A DNA stretch of 62,169 nucleotides from a virus. A model generated the notes under the pieces. That model worked only from the letters and a program-made list of their open reading frames with translations. It did no database searches and had not been told where the DNA came from. This document shows, piece by piece, positions 1 through 8,786 of this stretch. Location of the stretch: IMG/VR virus record IMGVR_UViG_3300011116_000128, positions 1-62,169 of that record. One strand, given 5' to 3'. The position numbers and the translations under genes are program-made. Positions within the stretch are counted from its first letter, which is position 1. Every line of letters begins with the position of its first letter.

Positions 1-127
1 AAGGGTTAGCCCAGGGCCGTGCTGCATTTGTGCGCAATTTGGTTCAAGATGCCTACGGCACTTTCTTCTCATCGGCTACTTACGCAAAGCGGCCGGATGT
101 GATGGATCTGTACTCCAGCACAGACAT
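1..127. repeat. Terminal overlap, left copy
   Basis: These 127 bases are identical to 62043-62169, so the sequence closes into a circle of 62,042 bp. The length 127 equals a common maximum assembler k-mer, so this is most simply the overlap a de Bruijn assembler leaves on a circular path, not necessarily a biological terminal repeat. The overlap lies inside the giant polyvalent gene and keeps its reading frame. Confidence 0.95.
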
Positions 128-3100
128 GAAGTTTGCTGTTGAGAAGCTGGCTGATCTGGCTGATGCCATTAAGAATGGTGGCATCCCCATGCAGCAGACC
201 GTGGCAACCATGCTGTCTAAGGCTGGTCAATACATCCGCCGTGAGCGGACTTTTGCTGGCGTGTCTTATGACACCAAAGAAACCAAGGTCGACAAAGACA
301 CCGCTGAGAACATGGCCTCGTCCATGCGCCAGATCCTTGCGTTCTCCCGCGCCAAGGAAGAGGTTGTCAAAGGCATTCAAAAAGAGTTAGACCGCCAAGG
401 CGCTAAAGTCGGTGGAGAAGGCGAGAAGACGCAAGTCCAGTCTGCCAACTTTGGCTCAATCATGCACAACTTGATTGACCAGATGTTGCTATCGCTCAAA
501 GCGCAAGATTCTGTGCAACACGCTATTGATCGCTTAAAGGCCGGTGAAAAAGTAGTGATGACGGTCTCCAATACGATGGGTTCATTCCTGCAAAACTATG
601 CAGATGAAATGGGTCTTGTCACTGGTGATGCAGTGGATCTGTCTTTTGCTGATCTGTACCAGCGTTACCTTGAAAAGCAACGCATCATCAAAATTAAAAA
701 ACCGCGTGGCGCATCTGAAGAGTACCGGTTGACCGATCAAGATCTTGGCCCAGCTCTAACTGCTAGGTTCAATGAAATCAGGGACTTCATTGAAAGTTCC
801 GGCTTTGGCTCAGCCCCAATTTCCCCTATTGACTACTTGCACAGTGAGCTGAATAAAGCCGGGTACAAGACCGAGGAAATTACCGGACGCACTATCACGT
901 TGAATTACTCAAGTGGCAAGCCGCTGCTGACTTCACGTTCTGCCAACATCAAGCAGCGCGTGACTGCTGTTAAGAACTTTAACAATGGTAAAGCTGATGT
1001 CATCATCTTGAACCAAGCTGGATCTACAGGTCTGTCGCTTCATGCGTCCGAAAAGGTTGATGACAAGCGCAAGCGCCACATGATCATTGTTCAGCCAGAG
1101 AAGAACATTGATACGCATATGCAGATGCTTGGCCGCGTTCACCGCACGGGTCAGGTGGTAACTCCAGCCTACTCACAGATGATGGCTGATATCCCGGCCG
1201 AAATGCGCCCTGCTGCAGTCCTGCTGAAGAAGATGGCATCGCTCAATGCGAACACCACCGGCTCCCGTAAATCGGCTGTAGCTGCTGAAGGCGCGGTTGA
1301 TTTTATGAACGACTACGGCGGTCAAGTCGCCCAGGAATACTTGCGGGATAACCCTGATGTCTACGAAGACATTGGAGGCAAGCGGATTGTTGAGCTGGTG
1401 GATAACCCCACCGAAGCTACTGAAAACGACATTCGCCGCCTGACAGGTTACATTCCTATCCTGCCTATCAAGCAGCAGGAAGAGGTCTACAAAGACCTGA
1501 TTGAGCGTTACACCGATTTGGTTGCCCGCGAAGAAAGCATGGGCACAAACAAGCTGGAATCCAAGGCCAAGGACTTGGACGCCAAAACCATATCGTCTGT
1601 GCCCATCACCGAAGACAAGAACGTGCAGTCGGACTTTGGTAAGCCAGCCTTCATGGAACAAGTCGATGTCAAGCGCACAGTCAAGCCGTTCTCTAAGGAT
1701 GAGGTCAAAGAGCAGATCGAGGAAAACCTGGGTGGCAAAACTTCTAGCGAGTTTAGCAAGGATCTGCTGAAGGATCTGAACGACCGCGTCCGCACATACG
1801 TTGATGAGCGCGTCCAAGACGTCATTGAAGAAGATAATGTCAAGGCTGACACCATCAATAGTCAAGTCAGCGGGCAAGCTAGTCATGTTCGGTCTGTGAT
1901 TGAATCCTTCCCTATTGGCTCTCAAGTATCCATCAAGAATACCAATGGCGTGTTTGTGTATGGCGTGATCACCAACATCACAAACAGCAAAAAGACCAAA
2001 AACCCTGTTGCTGGCTCTGATTGGAAGATGCAAATTGCTCTAGCCAATGGGGATTCAAAAACCACTTCGTTGTCTTTTTCTCAGGTCGGAAGTTCCTACA
2101 CACTCAAGCGTGAGCAGGAAATCAACTGGCTTAACCCTGATACCTTGAAGGGTGAGTACATCCCGCTGATGGACTTGTTTGATAAGGGCGCTATTGCACG
2201 CCGGGAAAAACGTTGGATGGTGACCGGGAACATCCTGGCTGGGTATGCCGCCGTCAACAACATGGGGCAGATCATGTCCTATACAAAGGACGATGGTACT
2301 ACCGGCCAGGGCGTATTGATGCCCCGCACGTTTGACTTTGAGAAAGCCCAGAAAGAAGCCCCCGTCAAGCTCAAGAGCGCCAACAATGTGATGCAGTTCT
2401 TTGATGCGTTTGACAATGGAACTGTCAAAACAGAAGACGGCAACTTGCGCATTGTTAAGCGCAACAACACGTTTGTGTTTGCGGCTGAGCCATCCAAAAA
2501 ACTGGGTGGTACTTACTTCCTTGACCGCGGTCTCACCGACATTACCGGTGACTTCTACAAGCGCGGTGCTTTCATGGATGCTCGGTACATCAATGAAGAT
2601 ACCGCCATTAAAGCCATCCAATACCTATTGGCTACCAAGGGCGTGTCGCTAGAAGCAGCCAACAACAAAGAAGAAGCCCGCAAGCTGTTTGCGCCTAAAC
2701 CGTTTAAGCCTGGGTTAGCAAACGTGTCTTACAACAATGCCTATCACAGTGGCGATTTGGGATATGGGAAAGATACCGTTCTTGGAAGAATGTCAGGCAG
2801 AAGCACTGGGCATTTTGGTACAGGCGTTTATTTTGTTGGCAATCCACAGAAACTAAAAACTGTAATTAGGGATGAACGTCCAACTGAAAAAGTAAGCTTT
2901 GACGGATTTAATCTTGCGACTCCTAGAAACAATGATAACGCTCAGCGTTTACATGATGGTTTACGGCAAGTTAATCAGTTAGTTACTGCTGATTTGCAAA
3001 CCAAAGAAGCAGATGAAAAAATTAAACGTGCTGCATCTGACATTTGGTTTGCCGTTGGCGCTGGTAAATTTAGTGAAGAACAAATTCAACAAGCCATACG

Positions 3101-6100
3101 CAAAGCTTTAGCGGAAGCTGCTCCGCTGTATGAAGAGGTGTCTTATACATCAAAGTACGTTGAATCTGCGTCTACCCGTGTGATGAAAAAGCTGGGGTTT
3201 GATGGCATTGATGTTCGTGGCTTGAGCGAATTTGACAACACCACATATGGTTCAGTCATTTACCAAAAGCAATTCACTCCACGAGATAGCATTAACAGCT
3301 TGCAAAACCAAGGGCCTATTGGTCAACGTCTAAACCTGGACGAGAACCGGTTCATGGACCGGGCTGATTTGATCCGCCAGTATCAAAGCTTGCGTCAGAA
3401 GCGTGCCGGTGTCCTTGCTAAGTTTGCCAAAGGTGAAGCTGGCCTTAACGAACAACGAGCCATCACTGCCATCAATGAAACTGCTGGCGATTTAAGCAAT
3501 CAGATCAAGGCCAGCAAGCCAGAGCGCCGCAGCGCAAAAAACTTTTTTGCAGACGCTACTCGCGCATGGGATGCCGGTGAGATCAATGACGATGTGTACT
3601 CGGCTATCAAGACCCTGTACGAGCGCCATCCAAATGTGCTTGAAGGATTGAAATTCTCGGTCCGCATGAACCCTGAGAAAGACAGCAATGCCGCCGGGCA
3701 GTTCTTCTCACTGGCTCGGATCGTTCGTTTGTACAAAGGTACAACGGGAACTACAGATCCCGTCACCATTCGCCACGAAATTGTTCACTCGCTTGAACAG
3801 ATGATGTCTGGTGAAGCCTCGGCCGATTTGATCAATGACTGGGCCGACAAACTCGGCAAAGCCATCAAGACCAAAAAGTCCCCTGAAGCCCAGGTGTATT
3901 TCCGTGCAGTGCTGGAGTTCTTTGAAAACCCCACTGAGGATTCTTTTAAGAACGCACTGCGCCTGCTGCCAAGCTATGACTACTACCAATACCTGAACCC
4001 TTCCGAGTACTGGGCGGTCAACGCCGAGAAGCTGATGGCCCGCAAGCTTGGTTCTGGCTGGGACCGGTTTGTCTTGTCTGTCAAAGGTATGTATGAAGCC
4101 CTAAAGGACATGTTCGGGTTTGACAACCAGTACTTGATCCACAAAATCTTTGATGACGTTATGAATGGTCGTGGTGAGCGTTTCACCAAAGCCGCCCTGA
4201 ATGACTATGTTCTGCAGGAAAGCTTCGCTCTGATGAACCAGAACGTGCGCCGAAACTACAAAGGCGGACCAGCACCTCTGGCTACATGGCAAGAAGCCAA
4301 TGAGTCCAAGATAGACAACTTCATCTACAAGTGGCAAGACAAGCACGTTGACACCAAGCGTGTGGTTGAGGCCATCAAGAATGAAGTTGGCCGTATTGAG
4401 GATGCTTGGGATCCCTACCTCCAGGAAGAGCTGTTCCACGGCCGGACTGCCAAGCAGACAACGGATTTCCTCAAAGGCGAGCTGCGCCCATTCCTGGAAA
4501 AGATGGACAAGGATGGCATCAAGCTCCAAGACTTTGAAGAGTACCTCCATAACCGCCATGCTGAAGTACGCAATAATTTTATTGCAGCGCGGAACCCCGG
4601 GATGCCTGATGGCGGATCCGGTATTTACACGCAAGAAGCCCGTGACTACATGGCTGGCTTGGATCCTAAGACCAGAGCCAAGTACGAAGATCTAGCCACA
4701 ACGCTGGATAGGTTTGTCAAAGAAACCCAAGACCTTTTGGTTTCTTCCGGCCTGGAAAAGCAAGAGACTATTGATGCGTGGCGCAAGCTGCTGCCCTTCT
4801 ATGTCCCCCTGAACCGGGATGCTGACGAGCTGGATTACGTTAACCCTGTTAGCGGTATGGGCCAAGGGTTTGGCGTGCGCGGGGCCTTCTCAAAGACTGC
4901 CACCGGCTCTCTAAAAACAGTTGTAGACATTGTGGGCAACATCGCCCTGCAGCGTGAGCGTGCAATTGTGCGGGCTGAGAAGGCGCGTGTTGGCCGGGCG
5001 CTGTATGCCTTGGCTATTCAGAACCCCAACCCTAACTTCTGGATGCCCATCAACCCTGATGCCATCAAGAACAAGAAAAAACTGTATGCCGAAATGGTCA
5101 GCATGGGGATGAACCCAGCTGATGCAGACAACATTGTTCAAGAGCCACGGGTAGCCAGGATTGATCCAACTACCGGCTTGGTTCGTTACTCGGTCAATCC
5201 AGTCCTACGCAACTCACCAAACGTCTTGCCTATTCGCATTAACGGTGAAGACCGGTTTGTGTACTTTAACGCTGGCAATCCAAATGCCAAGCGCATGGTG
5301 GAGTCCTTAAAGAATCTTGATGTCCAGCAAATGGATGAGGCGCTCAGTTCTATCGCTGAAATTACGCGGTTCATTGCGGCAGCTAGTACTCAGTTCAACC
5401 CAGTGTTTGGTGCATTCAACTTTGTGCGTGACGTTCAAGGTGCTGCTATCAATCTTTCTAGCACGCCTATTGCTGATCGCAAGCTCCAGGTCATCAATGA
5501 CTCAAAGACGGCCGTCAGGGCTATCTATCGTGACCTCCGGGGCAAAGGTGCTACCACTCCAGCAATGCAGCAGTGGATTGACTTGTTTGAACAGTACCAA
5601 AAGGCTGGTGGGCAAACAGGATTCCGTGAGCAGTTCAGCAAAAGCAAAGAGAAGGCAACCATCGTCCAGCGTGAGCTGAGCCGCTTGAATCAAGGCAATC
5701 TCAAGAAAGCTACATATGCCGTTCTTGATTTGCTATCTGACTACAACGATGCAATGGAGAATGCTGTACGTTTAGCTGCATTCAAAGCTGCCCTGGATGA
5801 GGGGATTTCTGTAGACCGTGCTGCAAGCATAGCCAAGAACATCACCGTCAACTTCAACCGCAAAGGCGCAAACACTTCCAGCGCAGCCGCCCTGTATGCT
5901 TTCTTGAATGCCAGCATCCAAGGTACAGCTCGGCTCATTGGAACGCTATTTGTTAAAGACGCAAATGGCAAGATGAGCCTAAGCCCAGCCGGTAAGAAGA
6001 TTGTTGCGGGCGGTATGTTGCTTGGGGTAGCTCAGACGGCACTTTTGGCAATGGCCGGGTTTGGACCGGATGATCCTCCTGAGTGGGTTAAGTCTAAAAA

Positions 6101-6974
6101 CTTGGTTATTCCTACAGGGGATGGAAAGTACATCACTATTCCAATGCCATTGGGATTCAACGTATTCCCTAATGTTGGGCGTATTGTTTCTGAATACATG
6201 ATGGTTCAGTCCGGCGGCATGAAGGGTCGACGCGATCTTAAGAAGACCATTACCTACATTGGTTCCACAATTCTGGATGCATTCAATCCTTTGGGATCCA
6301 GCACGTTTGCTCAAACTCTGGCCCCCACTATTGTGGATCCATTCGTAGCAATTGCAGAAAACAAAGACGCATTTGGCCGTCCAATTTCCAAAGAAGACAA
6401 GGCGCTGGCCCCAACTCCTGGCTACAAACGCAGCCGCGAATCTGCTAATGGACTAAGCCAAGCATTAGCCTATGGCTTGAACTACATCACCGGAGGGGGA
6501 GATAAAGGTATTGGCTTGGTAAGCCCAACGGCTGACCAAATTAGCTATGTTGCAGGTCAATACAGTGGTGGTGTTGGAAGGCTGGGAATCCAAACGGCTG
6601 AATATGTAAAGTCAAAAGTAGTCGGAGAAGAAGTCCAGCCGTATCAAGTTCCTATCGTTGGAAAAATGTATGGGGACATCAACACCCCGGCCGCTATCTC
6701 TGGAAAGTTCTATGACAACATCACCGAAATGTCCAAACATGAGAACATCATCAAAGGCATGAAGGGCAAAGGCGTAACTGAGTACTACCAGGAAAACCCT
6801 GAAGCTAGATTGTGGCAACGGTCCAACTACGTTGAAAACCAGATTGCCCGTTTAAAGAAAGAGAAGAAGGCATTGTCTGAACGCAATGCACCCGAAGCTC
6901 AGCTTAAGCGTAAAGACGAGCAGATCAAACAGCTAATGGAATCCTTCAACAAGGAAGTCACAAAACGCCAATGA
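1..6974 (+). CDS. Giant polyvalent protein, 3' part (continues from 56963-62169)
   Basis: The frame is open from the first base, with the first full codon at 3 and the stop at 6972-6974. It is the continuation of the gene starting at 56963: 62072 and 30 are the same base and codon phase. In full-length numbering this part is about residues 1695-4017 of 4017. It opens in the second half of a strawberry-notch/DarB-like SF2 helicase; QMLGRVHRTGQ at about 2068-2078 is motif VI. An ADP-ribosyltransferase-like domain follows at about 2600-2790 (NAYHSG, GTGVYFVG, KLGFDGIDVRG). A zincin-like metallopeptidase has HEIVH at 2952-2956, with PSEYW downstream as a possible third ligand. The long C-terminal region contains a hydrophobic stretch near 3694-3716 (GGMLLGVAQTALLAMAG) and a charged, coiled-coil-like tail. 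Known polyvalent proteins are carried in virions and ejected with DNA; that role is inferred here. The GTG at 30 is internal, not the true start. Confidence 0.85.
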   Translation, partial: GLAQGRAAFVRNLVQDAYGTFFSSATYAKRPDVMDLYSSTDMKFAVEKLADLADAIKNGGIPMQQTVATMLSKAGQYIRRERTFAGVSYDTKETKVDKDTAENMASSMRQILAFSRAKEEVVKGIQKELDRQGAKVGGEGEKTQVQSANFGSIMHNLIDQMLLSLKAQDSVQHAIDRLKAGEKVVMTVSNTMGSFLQNYADEMGLVTGDAVDLSFADLYQRYLEKQRIIKIKKPRGASEEYRLTDQDLGPALTARFNEIRDFIESSGFGSAPISPIDYLHSELNKAGYKTEEITGRTITLNYSSGKPLLTSRSANIKQRVTAVKNFNNGKADVIILNQAGSTGLSLHASEKVDDKRKRHMIIVQPEKNIDTHMQMLGRVHRTGQVVTPAYSQMMADIPAEMRPAAVLLKKMASLNANTTGSRKSAVAAEGAVDFMNDYGGQVAQEYLRDNPDVYEDIGGKRIVELVDNPTEATENDIRRLTGYIPILPIKQQEEVYKDLIERYTDLVAREESMGTNKLESKAKDLDAKTISSVPITEDKNVQSDFGKPAFMEQVDVKRTVKPFSKDEVKEQIEENLGGKTSSEFSKDLLKDLNDRVRTYVDERVQDVIEEDNVKADTINSQVSGQASHVRSVIESFPIGSQVSIKNTNGVFVYGVITNITNSKKTKNPVAGSDWKMQIALANGDSKTTSLSFSQVGSSYTLKREQEINWLNPDTLKGEYIPLMDLFDKGAIARREKRWMVTGNILAGYAAVNNMGQIMSYTKDDGTTGQGVLMPRTFDFEKAQKEAPVKLKSANNVMQFFDAFDNGTVKTEDGNLRIVKRNNTFVFAAEPSKKLGGTYFLDRGLTDITGDFYKRGAFMDARYINEDTAIKAIQYLLATKGVSLEAANNKEEARKLFAPKPFKPGLANVSYNNAYHSGDLGYGKDTVLGRMSGRSTGHFGTGVYFVGNPQKLKTVIRDERPTEKVSFDGFNLATPRNNDNAQRLHDGLRQVNQLVTADLQTKEADEKIKRAASDIWFAVGAGKFSEEQIQQAIRKALAEAAPLYEEVSYTSKYVESASTRVMKKLGFDGIDVRGLSEFDNTTYGSVIYQKQFTPRDSINSLQNQGPIGQRLNLDENRFMDRADLIRQYQSLRQKRAGVLAKFAKGEAGLNEQRAITAINETAGDLSNQIKASKPERRSAKNFFADATRAWDAGEINDDVYSAIKTLYERHPNVLEGLKFSVRMNPEKDSNAAGQFFSLARIVRLYKGTTGTTDPVTIRHEIVHSLEQMMSGEASADLINDWADKLGKAIKTKKSPEAQVYFRAVLEFFENPTEDSFKNALRLLPSYDYYQYLNPSEYWAVNAEKLMARKLGSGWDRFVLSVKGMYEALKDMFGFDNQYLIHKIFDDVMNGRGERFTKAALNDYVLQESFALMNQNVRRNYKGGPAPLATWQEANESKIDNFIYKWQDKHVDTKRVVEAIKNEVGRIEDAWDPYLQEELFHGRTAKQTTDFLKGELRPFLEKMDKDGIKLQDFEEYLHNRHAEVRNNFIAARNPGMPDGGSGIYTQEARDYMAGLDPKTRAKYEDLATTLDRFVKETQDLLVSSGLEKQETIDAWRKLLPFYVPLNRDADELDYVNPVSGMGQGFGVRGAFSKTATGSLKTVVDIVGNIALQRERAIVRAEKARVGRALYALAIQNPNPNFWMPINPDAIKNKKKLYAEMVSMGMNPADADNIVQEPRVARIDPTTGLVRYSVNPVLRNSPNVLPIRINGEDRFVYFNAGNPNAKRMVESLKNLDVQQMDEALSSIAEITRFIAAASTQFNPVFGAFNFVRDVQGAAINLSSTPIADRKLQVINDSKTAVRAIYRDLRGKGATTPAMQQWIDLFEQYQKAGGQTGFREQFSKSKEKATIVQRELSRLNQGNLKKATYAVLDLLSDYNDAMENAVRLAAFKAALDEGISVDRAASIAKNITVNFNRKGANTSSAAALYAFLNASIQGTARLIGTLFVKDANGKMSLSPAGKKIVAGGMLLGVAQTALLAMAGFGPDDPPEWVKSKNLVIPTGDGKYITIPMPLGFNVFPNVGRIVSEYMMVQSGGMKGRRDLKKTITYIGSTILDAFNPLGSSTFAQTLAPTIVDPFVAIAENKDAFGRPISKEDKALAPTPGYKRSRESANGLSQALAYGLNYITGGGDKGIGLVSPTADQISYVAGQYSGGVGRLGIQTAEYVKSKVVGEEVQPYQVPIVGKMYGDINTPAAISGKFYDNITEMSKHENIIKGMKGKGVTEYYQENPEARLWQRSNYVENQIARLKKEKKALSERNAPEAQLKRKDEQIKQLMESFNKEVTKRQ

Positions 6975-7245
6975 TGTCTCGCTCAAAAAGCAGGCCAATA
7001 GTCTTGCGGTGGGCCTCTTCCCACACCTCAAGTCTTTCGGCCTTGCTCATGCTGGCACCCTGGTCCAGCTCAGAGTGGCACTTAAAGCAAAGTGATGCAA
7101 TCCTGTAGTCGTGCGCCTTAAGACCGCGGCCTTTGCCGTCCCGCAATTGATTGCTGTGAGCGGCCACCACCGTGCCATTTTGCGCCCCGCAATGCTGGCA
7201 TGGTAGCTCCCTCGCGGCGTCCAACAACTTACGATTCCGGTACAT
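6958..7245 (-). CDS. Ref/YbcO-like HNH nuclease, 95 aa
   Basis: A small His-Me (HNH) nuclease-like protein. Visible residues are a CxxC (C16, C19), H30, H45, a second knuckle CFKCH (C53, C56, H57) and D61, an arrangement like the phage Ref/YbcO (DUF1364-type) nucleases that act in recombination. An upstream ATG would give 125 aa, but the ATG at 7245 gives the usual YbcO length and overlaps the end of the preceding gene, as is normal in this operon. It is the last gene of the leftward recombination operon and overlaps tail-to-tail by 17 bases with the giant gene on the other strand. Substrate and activity are inferred from family resemblance. Confidence 0.65.
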   Translation of the reverse strand: MYRNRKLLDAARELPCQHCGAQNGTVVAAHSNQLRDGKGRGLKAHDYRIASLCFKCHSELDQGASMSKAERLEVWEEAHRKTIGLLFERDIIGVL

Positions 7246-7426
7246 GTTTCTTACGGCTTTTCTTGATGGCCGCAATCCCCTGCTCCGGCTTTCTCGCTTC
7301 CATGAATTGTTCAGCCAAATAAAAGGCGGCGTCAATCACATCCTCGCCCTCCCTGTTCCTCATAAGAAGCCCAGTCATGGCAAACATGGCCGCAAGGTCA
7401 CGTAGGTTCTCGTCGTGTTCTGACAT
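7229..7426 (-). CDS. Small conserved-type phage protein, 65 aa
   Basis: Not recognised. The sequence is helical and mixed-charge (MSEHDENLRDLAAMFAM at the N-terminus, basic KKSRKK near the C-terminus), with no signal or membrane segment. It starts four bases inside the stop of the preceding gene (ATGA overlap) and overlaps the start of the HNH nuclease, so translational coupling is likely. An accessory role in the recombination operon is only a positional guess. Confidence 0.55.
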   Translation of the reverse strand: MSEHDENLRDLAAMFAMTGLLMRNREGEDVIDAAFYLAEQFMEARKPEQGIAAIKKSRKKHVPES

Positions 7427-7665
7427 CAGTGGACCTTTGTTTCGTTCATTTCTTCCCTAATTTCTTTCAGCATGGTACGGATGAAGCTGATTAAAGTTTC
7501 ATCGGTCTCTTTCTCTGTTCCAGGCTTCTCTGTATGAACGGCAATTGAACACAGCACATGCGAAAGGGAAATGATTGCGCTAAATGGATGCGTGCATTCT
7601 GTGTTCATTACAGTTTCAAAGACCGCCGCACGCATTTCCTTTGTCTCATCGGTAAAGTCTTTCAT
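7426..7665 (-). CDS. Hypothetical protein, 79 aa
   Basis: Not recognised. Starting at ATG 7665 leaves GGAG five bases upstream and an ATGA overlap with the preceding gene; the GTG one codon earlier is less likely. The C-terminal half is a predicted charged helix (SFIRTMLKEIREEMNE). No catalytic motif is visible. Confidence 0.55.
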   Translation of the reverse strand: MKDFTDETKEMRAAVFETVMNTECTHPFSAIISLSHVLCSIAVHTEKPGTEKETDETLISFIRTMLKEIREEMNETKVH

Positions 7666-7937
7666 CACATCTCCAATGATTCAATTTGGGCAGACAGAAG
7701 GTCATTCAGGTACTTGCCCCGAACAGCTATGTGTTCAATCTCTTTCACATCATCAACCAATCGGACGCAATCCTTCAGGGCTTTGTTGTACCCAGACTTG
7801 TAGGCGTCATTGCCGTCAAGGATCATGCAGATAGCATCACGCACCATCCCTGATGCCTTGCGCTGCGCTGCCAATACCTTTATCTTGTCGTGGTACTCCA
7901 CCGGCAAATAAACGCTGTAGGGGATCATTTTTTTCAT
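7665..7937 (-). CDS. Ribbon-helix-helix-like DNA-binding protein, 90 aa
   Basis: The N-terminus reads as a beta strand (IPYSVYLP) followed by two short helices (EYHDKIKVLAAQRK, SGMVRDAICMIL), the pattern of Arc/CopG-type ribbon-helix-helix proteins, which bind DNA as dimers and often repress their own operon. A charged helical tail follows. The ATG at 7937 was chosen because GGAGG sits five bases upstream; the longer TTG start would place that SD inside the gene. It could regulate the leftward operon, but no operator has been tied to it. Confidence 0.55.
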   Translation of the reverse strand: MKKMIPYSVYLPVEYHDKIKVLAAQRKASGMVRDAICMILDGNDAYKSGYNKALKDCVRLVDDVKEIEHIAVRGKYLNDLLSAQIESLEM

Positions 7938-8356
7938 TGGTTCCTCCAAGCCTCAAAGCTTGCTTTCAATCGGTTAAATAGGTCGCGGGCTTCTTCGTTA
8001 ATCTTCAGCTCCTTGCGGGACTCAATGTCCAAATAAGAGATCAGCCAACTAGCGCAGGCTTTCTCGTTGCGCTCCATCAGCCATTCTTTCTTGTGTAGCC
8101 ATTCCCAAAAGTCAGGATCGCGGCATAGTATCCCAGCCATCTTAACGGCATGGTCGCCTGGGAACTCATGTTCTCGGTTCATCGGCTGCTCATCGTCACC
8201 CAGCCGGACCATGACCACCACATAACGAGAGCCGACAAAGTCGCGCATCAAGTCATCGGGTAGGTCATCAGGATGGACGGCCATCGTCAAGATGTAGCCG
8301 TCCTTGGACTGCTTGAGTCCGGTCTTAATTCCTTCGAACTGGATTGAGTCGGTCAA
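7934..8356 (-). CDS. Hypothetical protein, 140 aa, TTG start
   Basis: No family recognised. The start is a TTG with GGAG eight bases upstream; the next ATG would remove 24 residues. The N-terminal half looks like a beta-rich fold (YILTMAVHPDDLP, RYVVVMVRLGDDEQP) and the C-terminal half is helical. The phrase LTMAVHPDDLP, followed by a VVVMV strand, recurs in phage proteins near recombination genes, but I cannot assign a function. It overlaps the preceding gene by 32 bases and the next by four. Confidence 0.55.
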   Translation of the reverse strand: MTDSIQFEGIKTGLKQSKDGYILTMAVHPDDLPDDLMRDFVGSRYVVVMVRLGDDEQPMNREHEFPGDHAVKMAGILCRDPDFWEWLHKKEWLMERNEKACASWLISYLDIESRKELKINEEARDLFNRLKASFEAWRNQ

Positions 8357-8531
8357 GTTTCATCTCCAAGTACTTCACAACACCAACGGTCATGGTGAGC
8401 TGTTCCTCAAGCTTGTCCAGTCGCGCCTGCATGTTTTCCTCATCGGCCATCATGGAGTTAAGCGCCTTGTTAAGGTTCTCGCAAACCTTCTCCCACTCTT
8501 TAACAGTGGTAGGTTTCTTTGATTTAGTCAT
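8325..8531 (-). CDS. Coiled-coil small protein, 68 aa
   Basis: A short, fully helical sequence with heptad-like spacing (ENLNKALNSMMADEENMQARLDKLEEQ read in two halves), so probably a dimeric or trimeric coiled coil. It has no membrane segment or enzymatic motif. The ATG start overlaps the end of the preceding gene by eight bases. It lies directly below the possible SSB-like protein and could be a partner of the recombination proteins, which is a positional inference. Confidence 0.5.
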   Translation of the reverse strand: MTKSKKPTTVKEWEKVCENLNKALNSMMADEENMQARLDKLEEQLTMTVGVVKYLEMKLDRLNPVRRN

Positions 8532-8784
8532 CCCAAGGATCCTTTTGTTCAGATTGAACGGGCTTGACGTAGGTGTTCACCTTCATCGAAACCATCCGGT
8601 TGTTGTTCTTGTCGCGCTTAACCCAGCCATCCAGCTTGATGGTTACAGTGTCTTCGCCTTCAGCTTTGTCAATCATTTCCATGAGGTAGGCTTTGTCAAA
8701 CTTGATGTTCCCGTTCATGTCGGGCGCATTCGGGTTGCGTTTGTTGAGGGACGTAAAAAGCGCCCCAGTGTTTGTGTAGTCCAT
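8524..8784 (-). CDS. Possible SSB-like / recombination accessory protein, 86 aa
   Basis: A beta-rich small protein (DTVTIKLDGWVKRDKNNN, MVSMKVNTYVKP) ending in an acidic tip, DPWDD, preceded by a flexible EQKD stretch. A compact beta fold with an acidic aromatic tail resembles the general plan of single-strand-binding proteins. The position immediately after an ERF annealing protein fits that role. The opening MDYTNTGALFTSLNKR resembles a group of small uncharacterised phage proteins. A consensus SD (GGAG) lies seven bases before the ATG. SSB function is a hypothesis. Confidence 0.45.
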   Translation of the reverse strand: MDYTNTGALFTSLNKRNPNAPDMNGNIKFDKAYLMEMIDKAEGEDTVTIKLDGWVKRDKNNNRMVSMKVNTYVKPVQSEQKDPWDD

Positions 8785-8786
8785 GC

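Noticed and set aside
1173-2033. 286-codon minus-strand frame within the giant gene
   Set aside because: It mirrors the plus-strand coding frame, has no ribosome binding site and its composition is that of a reverse-strand shadow.
4101-4634. 177-codon minus-strand frame opposite the giant gene
   Set aside because: Reverse shadow of a well-supported frame; no start signal or family features.
4348-5679. Plus-strand alternative frames in the giant gene (4348-4695 and 5317-5679)
   Set aside because: Unlike 60843-61238 they lack an SD and are Ser/Arg/Leu-skewed, as expected from frame-shifted reading.
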